Program-made: the position numbers and the translations under genes | The notes under the pieces: model-generated | Seen by the model: only the letters and a program-made list of their open reading frames with translations | What the model was told of the DNA's origin: nothing | The model's database searches: none | NCBI RefSeq assembly: GCF_900142935.1 | Contig: NZ_FSRS01000001.1 | Location: 506,001-570,000 of the forward strand | DNA: 64,000 bases | Source: Rhodovulum sp. ES.010 | Lineage (GTDB): Bacteria; Pseudomonadota; Alphaproteobacteria; Rhodobacterales; Rhodobacteraceae | Direction: 5' to 3' | Shown: positions 27,453 through 36,268 of the stretch, piece by piece | Numbering within the stretch: the first letter of the stretch is position 1 | Layout: each line of letters starts with the position of its first letter

Positions 27453-28136
27453 ATGCGCATCGCCTTGCTTCTGCCCCTATTATTCTTCTTGGCCCAGCCG
27501 CTCGCGGCGCAGGGGGGCGCGCAGCTGACCGTCACGGGGCAGGGCCGGGCCGAGGCCGCGCCCGACATGGCGACGCTCACGCTGGGCGTGACCCACAACG
27601 CCGTGACGGCCGAGGAGGCGATGGGCCTGGTGTCGGCGGACCTGTCGCGCATCTTCGAGCGCTTGCGCGCGGTCGGCATCGCCGAGCGCGACCTGCAGAC
27701 CGCGGGCCTGCGCCTCGCGCCGGTCCGGAGCCTGGCCGACCAGGGCCAGCGCCGGGAGATCACCGGGTTTCGCGCGTCCAACACCCTGCGCGTGCGCCAG
27801 CGCGATCTCGACGGGCTGGGCGCGACGCTCGACGCGGTGCTGGCCGATGGCGCCAACCTGTTCGAGGGGCTGCGCTTCGGGCTGCAGGACCCGACGCCGG
27901 TCGAGGACGAGGCCCGGCGCAGGGCGGTGGCCGACGCGGCGCGGAAGGCCGCGCTCTATGCCGGGGCGGCGGGCCGCGCGCTTGGCGCGGTCGTCTCCAT
28001 CCGCGAGGGCGGCGCCGAGCGCCCCGAGCCGATGCGCCTGGAGGCCGCCGCGGCCGCGGGCGGCGGGGTGCCGGTCGCCCCGGGCGAGGTCTCGTTCTCT
28101 GCCCGGGTGACCGTGGTCTACGCGCTCGGCGAGTGA
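27453..28136 (+). CDS. Exported SIMPL-domain (DUF541) protein
   Basis: A 227-residue protein with an N-terminal Sec signal (MRIALLLPLLFFLAQPLAAQ, cleavage after LAA) followed by a SIMPL/DUF541 domain filling the rest: LTVTGQGRAEAAPDMATLTL near the mature start and VDEAR-like helices later, ending EVSFSARVTVVYAL. SIMPL proteins are periplasmic or outer-membrane-associated oligomers of uncertain function (for example oxidative-stress protein YggE/BP26). The start at 27453 follows AAAGG and fits the signal peptide; the ATGs at 27387 and 27411 do not. It converges with metY with a 10-nt gap and is divergent from the GspL/PilP-like gene. Confidence 0.9.
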   Translation: MRIALLLPLLFFLAQPLAAQGGAQLTVTGQGRAEAAPDMATLTLGVTHNAVTAEEAMGLVSADLSRIFERLRAVGIAERDLQTAGLRLAPVRSLADQGQRREITGFRASNTLRVRQRDLDGLGATLDAVLADGANLFEGLRFGLQDPTPVEDEARRRAVADAARKAALYAGAAGRALGAVVSIREGGAERPEPMRLEAAAAAGGGVPVAPGEVSFSARVTVVYALGE

Positions 28137-28146
28137 GGCGCGGGCC

Positions 28147-29433
28147 TCAGAGCTGGTCCAGCGCCTGTTCGAGATCGGCGATCAGGTCGTCGGCATCCTC
28201 GATCCCGATGGACAGGCGCACGACGTCAGGGGCGGCGCCCGCGGCGACCTGCTGGTCCTCGGTCAGCTGGCGGTGGGTGGTCGAGGCCGAGTGGATGATC
28301 AGCGAGCGCGTGTCGCCCAGGTTCGCGACATGGCTGAACAGCTGCACCGCGTCCACGAGCTTTACGCAGGCCTCGTAGCCGCCCTTCAGCGCGAAGGTGA
28401 ACAGCCCGCCCGCGCCCTTGGGGCAGATCCGCGGCACCCGCTCGGCATAGGGCGAGGACGGCAGACCGGCATAGGTGACCGCCGCGACCTTGGGGTGGTT
28501 TTCCAGCCAGGTCGCGACCTTGACCGCGTTCTCGCAGTGGCGCTGCATGCGCAACGACAGCGTCTCGATCCCCATCAGCGTGTAATGCGCCGCCTGCGGG
28601 TTCATCGTCATGCCGAGATCGCGCAGGCCCACGGCGATGCCGTGGAAGGTGAAGGCGAGCGGGCCGAAGGTCTCGTGGAATTTCAGCCCGTGATAGGCGG
28701 GCTCGGGCTCGGAGAGCGAGGGGAACTTGCCCGAGGCCGACCAGTCGAACGCGCCGGAATCGACCACCGCGCCGCCGGTCACCGTGCCATTGCCGGTGAG
28801 GTACTTCGTGGTGGAGTGGACGACCAGCGCCGCCCCGTGCTCGATCGGGCGGCAAAGGTAAGGGGTGCCCGAGGTATTGTCGACGATGAGCGGCAGGCCC
28901 GCCTCCTCGGCGATCCTGGCGATGGCGTCCAGATCGGTGACATAGCCGCCGGGGTTGGCGATCGCCTCGCAGAAGATCGCGCGGGTGTCGTCGTCGATGG
29001 CCGCCTTGACCGCGTCGAGATCGTCGGTATCGACGAATTTCGCCGACCAGCCGAAGCGTTTGATCGTCTGGCTGAACTGGGTGACGGTCCCGCCGTAAAG
29101 CCGGGTCGAGGCCACGATGTTCTTGCCCGGCCCCATCAGCGGGAACAGCGCCAGGATCTGCGCCGCGTGCCCCGACGAGGTGCAGACCGCGCCGACCCCG
29201 CCCTCCAGCGTCGCGATGCGCTCGGCCAGCACCGCGACCGTCGGGTTGGTCAGGCGGGAATAGATGTAGCCCACCTCCTGCAGGTTGAAGAGCGCCGCCG
29301 CGTGGTCGGCGTCGCGGAACACGTAGGACGTGGTCTGGTAGATCGGCGTCTGCCGCGCCCCGGTCGCCGGGTCGGGCCGGGCGCCGGCGTGAATCTGCAG
29401 CGTGTCGAAGCCGTAGGTAGGACCCTCGCTCAT
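28147..29433 (-). CDS. metY: O-acetylhomoserine sulfhydrylase
   Basis: A 428-residue PLP enzyme of the Cys/Met metabolism family. The N terminus TLQIHAGARPDPATGARQTP and QTTSYVF, and the PLP-lysine motif HSTTKYLTG near residue 210, fit MetY (O-acetylhomoserine aminocarboxypropyltransferase), which makes homocysteine from O-acetylhomoserine and sulfide in the cytoplasm. The length, about 30 residues longer than MetZ/MetB, also favours MetY. GAGGGAG precedes the start. It appears monocistronic. Related specificities such as MetZ cannot be fully excluded. Confidence 0.92.
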   Translation of the reverse strand: MSEGPTYGFDTLQIHAGARPDPATGARQTPIYQTTSYVFRDADHAAALFNLQEVGYIYSRLTNPTVAVLAERIATLEGGVGAVCTSSGHAAQILALFPLMGPGKNIVASTRLYGGTVTQFSQTIKRFGWSAKFVDTDDLDAVKAAIDDDTRAIFCEAIANPGGYVTDLDAIARIAEEAGLPLIVDNTSGTPYLCRPIEHGAALVVHSTTKYLTGNGTVTGGAVVDSGAFDWSASGKFPSLSEPEPAYHGLKFHETFGPLAFTFHGIAVGLRDLGMTMNPQAAHYTLMGIETLSLRMQRHCENAVKVATWLENHPKVAAVTYAGLPSSPYAERVPRICPKGAGGLFTFALKGGYEACVKLVDAVQLFSHVANLGDTRSLIIHSASTTHRQLTEDQQVAAGAAPDVVRLSIGIEDADDLIADLEQALDQL

Positions 29434-29620
29434 CGGATCGGAACTCCCTCTTTCCCGTTTGCGTCAGCTTTACGGCATCGTCGCCGACCCCACAACACGG
29501 CGCAGGGGGAAAGGACGCGGGTGCGCGCGGCGCGGCGGGACAGGAATTCCGTTCGCGCTGCGCGGCGCCTTGCGGGACGGCCGCGCGATCGGGGGCTGCA
29601 GGCCGCGGCCGGGCGTGCGG

Positions 29621-29824
29621 TCAGTGCAGCCGCGAGCCCGACCCGCCGGTTGGCAGGTCGGCCGCCTTGAGCACGCTATGCTCGGCCTCGGCAAGCTTGC
29701 GTCTGACCTCTTCGAAATCGAGGCCGCCGGTCCCGTTGCGGGCGGCGAACGCGGCGAGGAACGTGTCGAGGCCCACCAGCGTCTCGAGGACCTCGAACAG
29801 GGCGTCTTGGCAATCTTGGGGCAT
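29621..29824 (-). CDS. Small hypothetical protein
   Basis: A 67-residue acidic, probably soluble helical protein (CQDALFEVLETLVGLDTFLA, then LDFEEVRRKLAEAEHSVLKA). No family recognised. Third positions are strongly G/C, as in real genes here. There is no strong ribosome site at the ATG at 29824; a longer frame from 29974 has poorer coding character. A TATATA box on the minus strand at about 29949-29954 could serve as a -10 element. It might be a small conserved protein of the lineage; existence is not certain. Confidence 0.5.
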   Translation of the reverse strand: MPQDCQDALFEVLETLVGLDTFLAAFAARNGTGGLDFEEVRRKLAEAEHSVLKAADLPTGGSGSRLH

Positions 29825-30051
29825 GGATTTCAAAGCGTTCCAGAGTGAGCAAGGTGGCTGGATGGCATGCACGGACCGACACCGTGCACCGTCCTGCTTT
29901 GTACTCGGGACCGCGTCCACCGATACAGGCAAAGCTTCGGGCGGGACGTATATAGCGCGTTTCGGAAACCGCAAGTGCTTCTTTAGTCTCGGTCCGGAAA
30001 ACCGGCGGGTTTAGCGGCGATCCGCCGCAAGCGTGGCGCCACCCGCCCCGG

Positions 30052-30933
30052 TCAAAGCGCATCGAGGCGTTGCAGGATCGTCCGCAACTCGGCCAGTTGG
30101 GTCTCGGTCAGCGGCGCCTGCGGGGGCACCGGAGGCCCGCAATCCAACCCCTGAAGCGCAAGACCCGCCTTGATCGCCGCGGCGAGATTGAAGCGTGCGA
30201 AGGCCTCGTTCACCGCCCAGAGGCGGCGTTGCAGGTCCATGGCCGCGTCCCATGCGCCCGCCCGGCACAGGCGGTACAGCTCGGCGCTTTGCGCGGGCAC
30301 GATGCAGGAGGGGCCCGCCATCCAGCCCAAGCCCCCGATCATCATCACCGCCACCGTGATATGCGACGAGGCGGCGAAGATGCCGATGCGCCCCTCGGTG
30401 CGGTTCATGATCGACAACAGACGCCCGGTATTGGTCGAGGCATCCTTGAGATAGGCGATGCGCGGGTGATGGCTGAGCGTCCCGATCGCGGACAGCGACA
30501 GGTCCGAGCGCTGGAAATTGGGGTTGGTGTACATCGTGACGGGCAGGTCGGTGGCCTCGGCCACGGCGGTGAAATAGTCTACGACGCCCGCCTCGGGGAT
30601 CGGGAAATACGCCTCCATCACCGCGAGAATGCCGTCCGCCCCCAGCGCCGCCCAGTCGCGGGCCTGGCTGACGGCGTCGGCGGTCGCCGTCGAGGCCACG
30701 CCGGCGATCACCGGCACACGCCCCTGTGCGGCCTGCACCACGGTTTCCACCACTTCGGCCTTCTGCTCGCGCGTCAGATAGGCGAACTCGCCGGTGGAGC
30801 CCAGCGGGCAGAGCCCCTGCACCCCTTGCGCGATCAGATGCTCGCAAAGCCGCGTCAGAACTTCGCGGTTCACACGGCCATCGGCCTTCAGGGGGGTGGC
30901 TATATAGGGGATGACCCCGTGCAATCCGTCCAT
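30052..30933 (-). CDS. DapA-superfamily aldolase / dihydrodipicolinate synthase-like
   Basis: A 293-residue (beta/alpha)8 class I aldolase/lyase. The pyruvate-binding motif [10 protein letters not shown] near residue 47, the tyrosine in TMYTNPNF near 135 and the Schiff-base lysine in AYLKDAS near 165 are all present. The segment after the tyrosine (TNPNFQRS) differs from the NVPGRT of true DapA, so it probably acts on another substrate than aspartate semialdehyde, such as a sugar-acid or pyruvate-derived compound. GAGGGAAAG precedes the start. It lies 11 nt after a glycosyltransferase-like gene on the same strand, and the two may form an operon. Confidence 0.85.
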   Translation of the reverse strand: MDGLHGVIPYIATPLKADGRVNREVLTRLCEHLIAQGVQGLCPLGSTGEFAYLTREQKAEVVETVVQAAQGRVPVIAGVASTATADAVSQARDWAALGADGILAVMEAYFPIPEAGVVDYFTAVAEATDLPVTMYTNPNFQRSDLSLSAIGTLSHHPRIAYLKDASTNTGRLLSIMNRTEGRIGIFAASSHITVAVMMIGGLGWMAGPSCIVPAQSAELYRLCRAGAWDAAMDLQRRLWAVNEAFARFNLAAAIKAGLALQGLDCGPPVPPQAPLTETQLAELRTILQRLDAL

Positions 30934-30944
30934 CTTTCTTTCCC

Positions 30945-31955
30945 TCAACGCATCCAGAGATTGTGTTTCTTCAACCGGTTGCGGATCGCCTGTTCGCGTC
31001 GGGGCAGGGCGGCGCGGTCGAAGAGTGCGCGCGCCCGGGCGCCCTTGCCCTGGTAGACGAAGCGCTTGATAGGTTCGTGCGCCTTGATCACCTTCTTGAC
31101 CCTGTTGGGGGCGCAGATGTCTTCCAGAACGGCGACGACGCGGTCGCTCTCGCGGGCATAGAGCAGGGGCAGGGTGCGCCAGTGGCAGGTCACCTCTCCG
31201 TCGAGCCCGCAGAGCTCCGGCCCGGGCCGCCCGCCGCCGAGAGAATGGATCGCCAGCGGTAGCGCCACCTGGTCGAGCCAGGGGTCGAGGGACTGGCAGA
31301 CGAGTTCCGGCGGCGGGTCGTCGCGGATCGCCGTGGCATAATCGAGAAAGCGCCTGCCGAAGGCGCGGGGGCAGCGAAAGAAGAACCAGCCGGCGTTGAA
31401 ATAGAGATAGCGCTGCCAGTATTCGTCGGGGTGGGACAGGTCGAGCGAGCTTTCGAAGTCGAGCCCGAAGCGGTCGTAGAGCGCCCGCCATGTCGCGGTG
31501 TAGCCCGGCCCATAAAGCGCGATCTCGGGCCATGTGCCCTCCCGCCGCATCGAGGCGGCGGGGCGGTCGAAACCGAAGGGCACGCCGGAAAGCGCGCCGG
31601 TCACCAGCGTGTCGGTGTCGAAGAACACGAAGGGTTCGCACTCGGGCAGGGCGGCAAGCGCCTCGATCTTGTTGCCCTGGGGGTAGGCGGCGCCGAAGGC
31701 GCGGCACTCGAAGGGCACGATCTCCGCGCCCAGCCCGCCGAGTAGGTCGCGCACGCCCGGATCGCCGATCCGCGGGTCCCTGTCCCAGAGCGGCCCCGGC
31801 TGCGGTTCCGCCACGAGCAGTCGACCGGCGAAGCCCGGGTCCGAGGCCCGGAGCGAGGCCGCGAACAGGACGGCTTCGTATTGCAGGCGGCCGTTCTGGG
31901 CGACGATCACGATGTTAAATTCGGTTCGGTCCGCCCGTGCCTGGGCCATGAGCAT
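30945..31955 (-). CDS. Glycosyltransferase-like protein with DxD motif
   Basis: A 336-residue protein that I do not place in a named family. [20 protein letters not shown] at the start, then [20 protein letters not shown] with a DxD-type metal motif near residue 115 and [11 protein letters not shown], resemble GT-A nucleotide-sugar transferases of the GT8-like kind. The C-terminal quarter is basic ([20 protein letters not shown]). A second possible start lies two codons downstream at 31949. It is just upstream of a DapA-like gene, so sugar-acid or glycan metabolism is a possible link. No membrane helix is evident. Confidence 0.65.
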   Translation of the reverse strand: MLMAQARADRTEFNIVIVAQNGRLQYEAVLFAASLRASDPGFAGRLLVAEPQPGPLWDRDPRIGDPGVRDLLGGLGAEIVPFECRAFGAAYPQGNKIEALAALPECEPFVFFDTDTLVTGALSGVPFGFDRPAASMRREGTWPEIALYGPGYTATWRALYDRFGLDFESSLDLSHPDEYWQRYLYFNAGWFFFRCPRAFGRRFLDYATAIRDDPPPELVCQSLDPWLDQVALPLAIHSLGGGRPGPELCGLDGEVTCHWRTLPLLYARESDRVVAVLEDICAPNRVKKVIKAHEPIKRFVYQGKGARARALFDRAALPRREQAIRNRLKKHNLWMR

Positions 31956-32390
31956 CCGTTTCTTTTGCCCGGTTCCGCGCCACTATAGGCGCTGCGGTCG
32001 GTGGCCGAAAGCGGGGCGCGCGGCCGAACGGGGGCTTTCACCCCCGACATGACCGGCCCCGCTGTCGGCCAGTCTTTGGGGCCGGGTCGGGGCACGCGAT
32101 GCCGGTGGGTTCGCGGGGCCGAGTCGCCGTCGCCTGCCGGGCGCGCCCGTCGGCGCCGCGCCGCCCGGACCGGTCGTGCGCGACGGTGGGCTTTTGCCGT
32201 CGGCGTCCCCCCGCCGACCCGCCGGCAGCCCTCCGCGCCCGCCAAGTCCCTGTTTTGGCGGCCCGCCGCCCGGCGTCGTGGCCATGCTGCCTTGGCCCTT
32301 CCGCCTGCGGTTTCCGGGTGTATCCGGAAGGCGGGTTCCGCGCAGAGCGACGGGACCGACAACACAAACCGACTCACGGAGGAAAGAACT
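31956..32390. other. 435-bp non-coding interval
   Basis: Between the divergent glycosyltransferase-like gene and the first EF-hand gene. It is very GC-rich, and open frames in it have no convincing start or family match. It must carry the promoters for both flanking genes. Nothing else is recognised, apart from a CGGAGGAAAG ribosome site at its right end. Confidence 0.6.
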
Positions 32391-32630
32391 ATGAAACGTA
32401 TCACCGCTTGCGCCGCCCTTCTCGGCCTGACCCTCGGCGGGGGCGCGGCGTTCGCCCAGAGCCTCGACGCGGATGGCGACGGGATGGTCAGCTTCGAGGA
32501 AATGCGGGCCGTCTATCCCTCGACCACCGAGGAAACCTTCGAAAGCATCGATTCCGACGGTGACGGGATGGTGTCGGAGGCGGAACTGGCCTCGGCCGAG
32601 GAGGTCGGTCTGATCCCGTCCGAGGGCTGA
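32391..32630 (+). CDS. Secreted EF-hand calcium-binding protein (1)
   Basis: A 79-residue protein: a Sec signal peptide (residues 1-22, ending GGGAAFA) then two EF-hand loops, DADGDGMVSFEE near residue 25 and DSDGDGMVSEAE near 52. Both loops keep Asp at 1, 3 and 5, Gly at 6 and Glu at 12, so both should bind calcium. It is probably periplasmic. GGAGGAAAG sits 5 nt before the start. It is a paralogue of the next gene at 32879; together they look like a recent tandem duplication. Role unknown; calcium buffering or signalling in the envelope is inference. Confidence 0.88.
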   Translation: MKRITACAALLGLTLGGGAAFAQSLDADGDGMVSFEEMRAVYPSTTEETFESIDSDGDGMVSEAELASAEEVGLIPSEG

Positions 32631-32671
32631 GAACGCGGGCGTCCCCGCGCCCGTCCGGGCACCCGCCCGGA

Positions 32672-32706
32672 GGAGAAGGCCCCTGCATCCCCCGGGGGTC
32701 TTCTCC
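32672..32706 (+). terminator. Stem-loop after EF-hand gene 1
   Basis: GGAGAAGGCCCC (32672-32683) pairs with GGGGTCTTCTCC (32695-32706) with one G-U pair and an 11-nt loop. There is no U tract. It is either a Rho-assisted end or an mRNA-stabilising structure between the paired EF-hand genes. Confidence 0.5.
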
Positions 32707-32878
32707 CGTATGCGCGGCGGGCGCCGCCCGGGCGCTTTTCACGAGTGTTCCAGAATTGATCGCGATTTCGAGAGGTTACGGAGACAAGCGGCGCCGCGTG
32801 CGTTGATGTGGTCGAGGGCCGCGACGAACCGTGGCCTTCGTTCGAAGGAACGACAGACCAAAGCCAAGGAGACCCATC

Positions 32879-33130
32879 ATGAAACGGAACACCCTTTGCG
32901 CCACGATCCTTTGTGTCGGCATGGGCGGCGGGGCCGCGTTCGCGCAGGACGTGCCGCCGCTTCTCGACAAGAACGCCGATGACGAGGTGTCGTTCACGGA
33001 ATTCCAGAGCGAGTATCCCACCGCCACCGAGGCGGAGTTCGAGTCGCTCGACATGAACGACGACGGCGAGATCTCCGAACGGGAGGTTGCCCAAGGGCTC
33101 GACGCGGGGATGGTCTCGACCGAGAGCTGA
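32879..33130 (+). CDS. Secreted EF-hand calcium-binding protein (2)
   Basis: An 83-residue paralogue of the preceding gene, with a signal peptide (MKRNTLCATILCVGMGGGAA, cleavage after AFA) and two EF-hand loops: DKNADDEVSFTE, degenerate at position 6 (Asp for Gly), and DMNDDGEISERE, canonical. Probably periplasmic. AAGGAGA lies 8 nt upstream of the start. The leader between 32707 and 32878 should contain its own promoter, so the pair may be regulated separately. A bidirectional terminator follows at 33173-33200. Confidence 0.86.
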   Translation: MKRNTLCATILCVGMGGGAAFAQDVPPLLDKNADDEVSFTEFQSEYPTATEAEFESLDMNDDGEISEREVAQGLDAGMVSTES

Positions 33131-33172
33131 GGCCGCGCCCCACGCGGCCGGCCGGGTGCGGCCCGGCGGCGC

Positions 33173-33200
33173 AAGGCCCCGCCCGATGCGGCGGGGCCTT
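33173..33200. terminator. Bidirectional hairpin between EF-hand gene 2 and ilvN
   Basis: AAGGCCCCGCC (33173-33183) pairs perfectly with GGCGGGGCCTT (33190-33200), an 11-bp stem with a 6-nt loop. It lies between the convergent EF-hand and ilvN genes and has A/T ends on both sides, though no long U tract. Confidence 0.7.
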
Positions 33201-33211
33201 CGCGTTTGCGC

Positions 33212-33775
33212 TCAGCTTCCGCGGGCCAGCGCCGCGACGCCGGTCCGGGCCATTTCGATCAGGCCCAGCGGGCGCATCAGCTCGCCGAAGGCGTCCACCT
33301 TCTGCGGCGTGCCAGTGATCTCGAAGACGAAGCTTTCCAGCGTCGAATCCACCACGTTGGCCCGGAAGATGTCGGCCAGGCGCAGCGCCTCGACCCGCTT
33401 CTCGCCCTCGCCCTTCACCTTGAAGAGCGCCAGTTCGCGTTCCACCGAGGGGCCCTCGACGGTCAGGTCGTGCACGTCGTGGACCGGCACGATGCGCCCG
33501 AGCTGCGCCTTGATCTGCTCGATGATGGCGGGCGTGCCGGTGGTGACGATGGTGATGCGGCTGGTGTGGCCGGTATGGTCCACCTCGGCCACGGTAAGGC
33601 TGTCGATATTGTAGCCCCGCCCGGAGAACAGCCCGATCACGCGGGCCAGCACGCCGGGTTCGTTGTCCACGATCACCGCGAGCGTGTGCCGCTCCACCGT
33701 CTCGGCATTGGGGTCGCGCAGGTCGTAGGCCGAATGCTTCGACGTGCCCTTCTGGATGTTGAGTGCTGCTGCCAT
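33212..33775 (-). CDS. ilvN: Acetolactate synthase small (regulatory) subunit
   Basis: A 187-residue regulatory subunit of acetohydroxyacid synthase. The N-terminal ACT domain (HTLAVIVDNEPGVLARVIGL, then FSGRGYNIDSLTVAEVDHTG, about residues 29-75) binds valine or other branched-chain amino acids for feedback inhibition; the C-terminal ALS domain runs about 95-175. It partners the catalytic subunit encoded upstream at 34405-36159 in the same operon, with one hypothetical gene between. An upstream 30-residue N-terminal extension is normal for alphaproteobacterial forms. Confidence 0.95.
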   Translation of the reverse strand: MAAALNIQKGTSKHSAYDLRDPNAETVERHTLAVIVDNEPGVLARVIGLFSGRGYNIDSLTVAEVDHTGHTSRITIVTTGTPAIIEQIKAQLGRIVPVHDVHDLTVEGPSVERELALFKVKGEGEKRVEALRLADIFRANVVDSTLESFVFEITGTPQKVDAFGELMRPLGLIEMARTGVAALARGS

Positions 33776-33829
33776 GTCCGTTCCGTCGTCCTTGTCCCGT
33801 TCAGGGGTGTGTCGCCCGAGGTTATCGCC

Positions 33830-34408
33830 TCAGAACCGCATGTCGATCTCGGCATAGCCGGGCGTCGGCACCGGCGGGCCGCCCCAGATCATCGATTGGT
33901 AGCTGGCGTCCGACAGGATCACCGAGTCGAGCAGCGCGCCGTCGGGCGGGGCGCCGCTGGGCCCGACGAAGGCGAAGGTCGCCAGCACGCCCGGCCGCCC
34001 CGTCAGCCCGTAGGTGTGAAAATGCACGGTCTCCGCGCCCGTCGCCACCTGCGCGCCGCGGCCGGGGAAGACCATGCCGCCCGACCCGGTGAGCGCGAGC
34101 ACCTCGCCCCGCGTCGTGGCGCCGAACCGCAGGCCCATGCCCACCGAGGGCGGTGCCGCCGGCCCGCGGAAATTCTCCATGTAGACGATGCGCCCGGCGC
34201 TGTCGGTCGTGACCGAAAGCTGGTTGCCGCCGGGCTGGTGCCACAGCGTCGCCATGTAGCCCGGATTTGCGGCGCCCGCCGAAACCGGCGGCCCGAGCGT
34301 CCCGAAGGCGGCCGCGCTCTGGCCGATGTCGAGCCCGGCGAAATCCTGCGCCGCGCCCGGCAGCGGCGCAAGCGCCAGGCACGCGGCAAAGGCCAGCGCC
34401 CGGCTCAC
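33830..34408 (-). CDS. Exported hypothetical protein in the ilv operon
   Basis: A 192-residue protein with a signal peptide (MSRALAFAACLALAPLPGAA, cleavage near residue 20) and a mainly beta-strand remainder rich in Gly and Pro. No family recognised. Its GTG start overlaps the ilvI stop by 4 nt, so it is translationally coupled, and it ends 54 nt before ilvN. An exported protein inside a branched-chain amino-acid operon is odd; it may simply ride on the operon. It has no visible metal-binding or catalytic motif. Confidence 0.75.
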   Translation of the reverse strand: MSRALAFAACLALAPLPGAAQDFAGLDIGQSAAAFGTLGPPVSAGAANPGYMATLWHQPGGNQLSVTTDSAGRIVYMENFRGPAAPPSVGMGLRFGATTRGEVLALTGSGGMVFPGRGAQVATGAETVHFHTYGLTGRPGVLATFAFVGPSGAPPDGALLDSVILSDASYQSMIWGGPPVPTPGYAEIDMRF

Positions 34409-36159
34409 ACCAGCACCGCCCCGCCGGCCTTGATCGCGTCCTCGCCGGTGTCTTCGCCGAGCAGCATCTTGTTATGCGGCTCGCCGGACGGGATCATCGG
34501 ATAGCAGTTCTCGTGCTTTTCCACGAGACAGTCGAAGATCACCGGGCCGTCATAGGCCAGCATCTCCTGGATCGCCTCGTCCAGATCGGCCGGGTCCTCG
34601 CACTTGATGCCCTTGCAGCCGAAGGCCTCGGCCAGCTTGACGAAGTCGGGCAGCGCCTCGGACCAGGAATGCGAGTAGCGGTTGCCGTGCAAGAGCGACT
34701 GCCACTGGCGGACCATGCCGAGCCGCTCGTTGTTCAGGATGAACTGCTTGACCGGCAGGCGGTACTGCACCGCGGTGCCCATCTCCTGCATGTTCATCAG
34801 CCAAGAGCCCTCGCCGGCGACGTTGATGACCAGCGCGTCGGGGTGGGCGACCTGCACCCCGATCGAGGCGGGCAACCCGTAGCCCATGGTGCCCAGCCCC
34901 CCCGACGTCATCCAGCGGTTCGGGGCCTCGAAGCCGATGAACTGGGCCGCCCACATCTGGTGCTGGCCGACCTCGGTGCAGATGTAGCGGTCGGCGCGAT
35001 GCCTGGTCAGCGCCTCCAGCCGCTGGACGGCGTATTGCGGCTTGATGACCTTGTCGGAGCCCGTGTAGCGGAGGCAGTCCACCTTGCGCCACTCCTCGAT
35101 CTGGCCCCACCAGCGGTTCAGGCCTTCCTTGTTCACCTTGCGGCCGCGCGATTTCCAGATGCGCAGCATGTCCTCCAGCACATGGGCGACGTCGCCCACC
35201 ACGGGGAAGTCCACATGGATCGTCTTGTTGATGGACGAGGGGTCGATGTCGATATGCGCCTTGCGCGAGCCGGGGCTGAAATCGGCGACGCGCCCGGTGA
35301 TCCGGTCGTCGAACCGCGCCCCGATATTGATCATCAGGTCGCAGTCGTGCATCGCGAGGTTGGCCTCGTAGAGCCCGTGCATCCCCAGCATGCCCAGCCA
35401 GTTCTTGCCGGAGGCCGGGTAGGCGCCGAGCCCCATCAGCGTGGAGGTGATCGGAAAACCCGTGGCCTCCACCAGCTCGCGCAGCAACTGGGTGGCCGCG
35501 TCGCCCGAGTTGATCACGCCGCCGCCGGTATAGAAGATCGGGCGCTCGGCGCTCTCCATCGCCTCGACGAGGCGGGTGATCATCTCGCGGTCGCCCTTCA
35601 CCTGCGGGCGGTAATGACCGTCCGACGCGGCGCGCGGGCCGACATAGGTGCCCTGGGCGAACTGCACGTCCTTGGGGATGTCGACGAGCACCGGGCCGGG
35701 GCGTCCGCTGGTCGCGACATGGAACGCCTGGTGAATGGTCTCGGCCAGCCGGTCGGTCTCCTTCACCAGCCAGTTGTGCTTGGTGCAGGGCCGGGTGATG
35801 CCCACCGTATCGGCCTCCTGGAAGGCATCGTTGCCGACCATGAAGGTCGGCACCTGGCCCGACAGCACGACCAGCGGAATCGAGTCCATCTGCGCGTCGG
35901 TGATCCCGGTGACGGCGTTCGTGGCGCCGGGACCCGAGGTGACCAGAACCGCGCCGGGCTTGCCGGTCGAGCGGGCATAGCCCTCGGCCATGTGGACCGC
36001 GCCCTGTTCGTGTCGGACGAGGACATGCTGGATGTCGCTTTGCTGGAACAGCTCGTCATAGATCGGAAGCACGGCGCCGCCCGGGTAGCCGAAGATTACC
36101 TCGACGCCCTGGTCCCTGAGGGCCTGAACCACCATTTTCGCGCCGGTCATCTGTGTCAT
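34405..36159 (-). CDS. ilvI: Acetolactate synthase large (catalytic) subunit
   Basis: A 584-residue thiamine-diphosphate enzyme that condenses two pyruvates (or pyruvate and 2-oxobutyrate) to acetohydroxyacids, the first common step to valine, leucine and isoleucine. The N-terminal domain has FGYPGGAVLPIYDEL and the catalytic Glu in VRHEQGAVHMAEG near residue 50; the FAD-like central domain follows, and the TPP motif near residue 450 reads GEGSW rather than the usual GDGS, ending in FILNN. CGGAGAG precedes the start. The gene is controlled by the attenuator just upstream. Followed by a coupled hypothetical gene and ilvN. Confidence 0.95.
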   Translation of the reverse strand: MTQMTGAKMVVQALRDQGVEVIFGYPGGAVLPIYDELFQQSDIQHVLVRHEQGAVHMAEGYARSTGKPGAVLVTSGPGATNAVTGITDAQMDSIPLVVLSGQVPTFMVGNDAFQEADTVGITRPCTKHNWLVKETDRLAETIHQAFHVATSGRPGPVLVDIPKDVQFAQGTYVGPRAASDGHYRPQVKGDREMITRLVEAMESAERPIFYTGGGVINSGDAATQLLRELVEATGFPITSTLMGLGAYPASGKNWLGMLGMHGLYEANLAMHDCDLMINIGARFDDRITGRVADFSPGSRKAHIDIDPSSINKTIHVDFPVVGDVAHVLEDMLRIWKSRGRKVNKEGLNRWWGQIEEWRKVDCLRYTGSDKVIKPQYAVQRLEALTRHRADRYICTEVGQHQMWAAQFIGFEAPNRWMTSGGLGTMGYGLPASIGVQVAHPDALVINVAGEGSWLMNMQEMGTAVQYRLPVKQFILNNERLGMVRQWQSLLHGNRYSHSWSEALPDFVKLAEAFGCKGIKCEDPADLDEAIQEMLAYDGPVIFDCLVEKHENCYPMIPSGEPHNKMLLGEDTGEDAIKAGGAVLV

Positions 36160-36203
36160 CTGTCTCTCCGTGCTCTCCGCCGGTCCTGCATCCTGTCGCG
36201 CAC

Positions 36204-36228
36204 AAAAAAGCCCCCGGGTTTCGGGGGC
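36204..36228 (-). terminator. ilv attenuator terminator
   Basis: On the minus strand, GCCCCCG (36228-36222) pairs with CGGGGGC (36216-36210) over a 5-nt loop and is followed by six U residues (36209-36204). It lies between the leader peptide and the ilvI start, 45 nt before it, so it must be bypassed for ilvI to be transcribed. Confidence 0.9.
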
Positions 36229-36268
36229 GCATGGGGGTAACCCAGGGTCCGTCCTACCGGCCCATGCG
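36228..36268 (-). promoter_or_regulatory. Candidate antiterminator/pause arms of the ilv leader
   Basis: CGCATGGG at the end of the leader peptide coding region (minus strand 36268-36261) pairs perfectly with CCCATGCG (36235-36228). The second arm abuts and shares one base with the terminator stem, so the two structures probably compete, as arms 2:3 and 3:4 do in classical attenuators. Confidence 0.6.

Noticed and set aside
30052..30933. DapA of lysine synthesis
   Set aside because: The NVPGRT segment of authentic DapA is replaced by TNPNFQRS, and no lysine genes are near.
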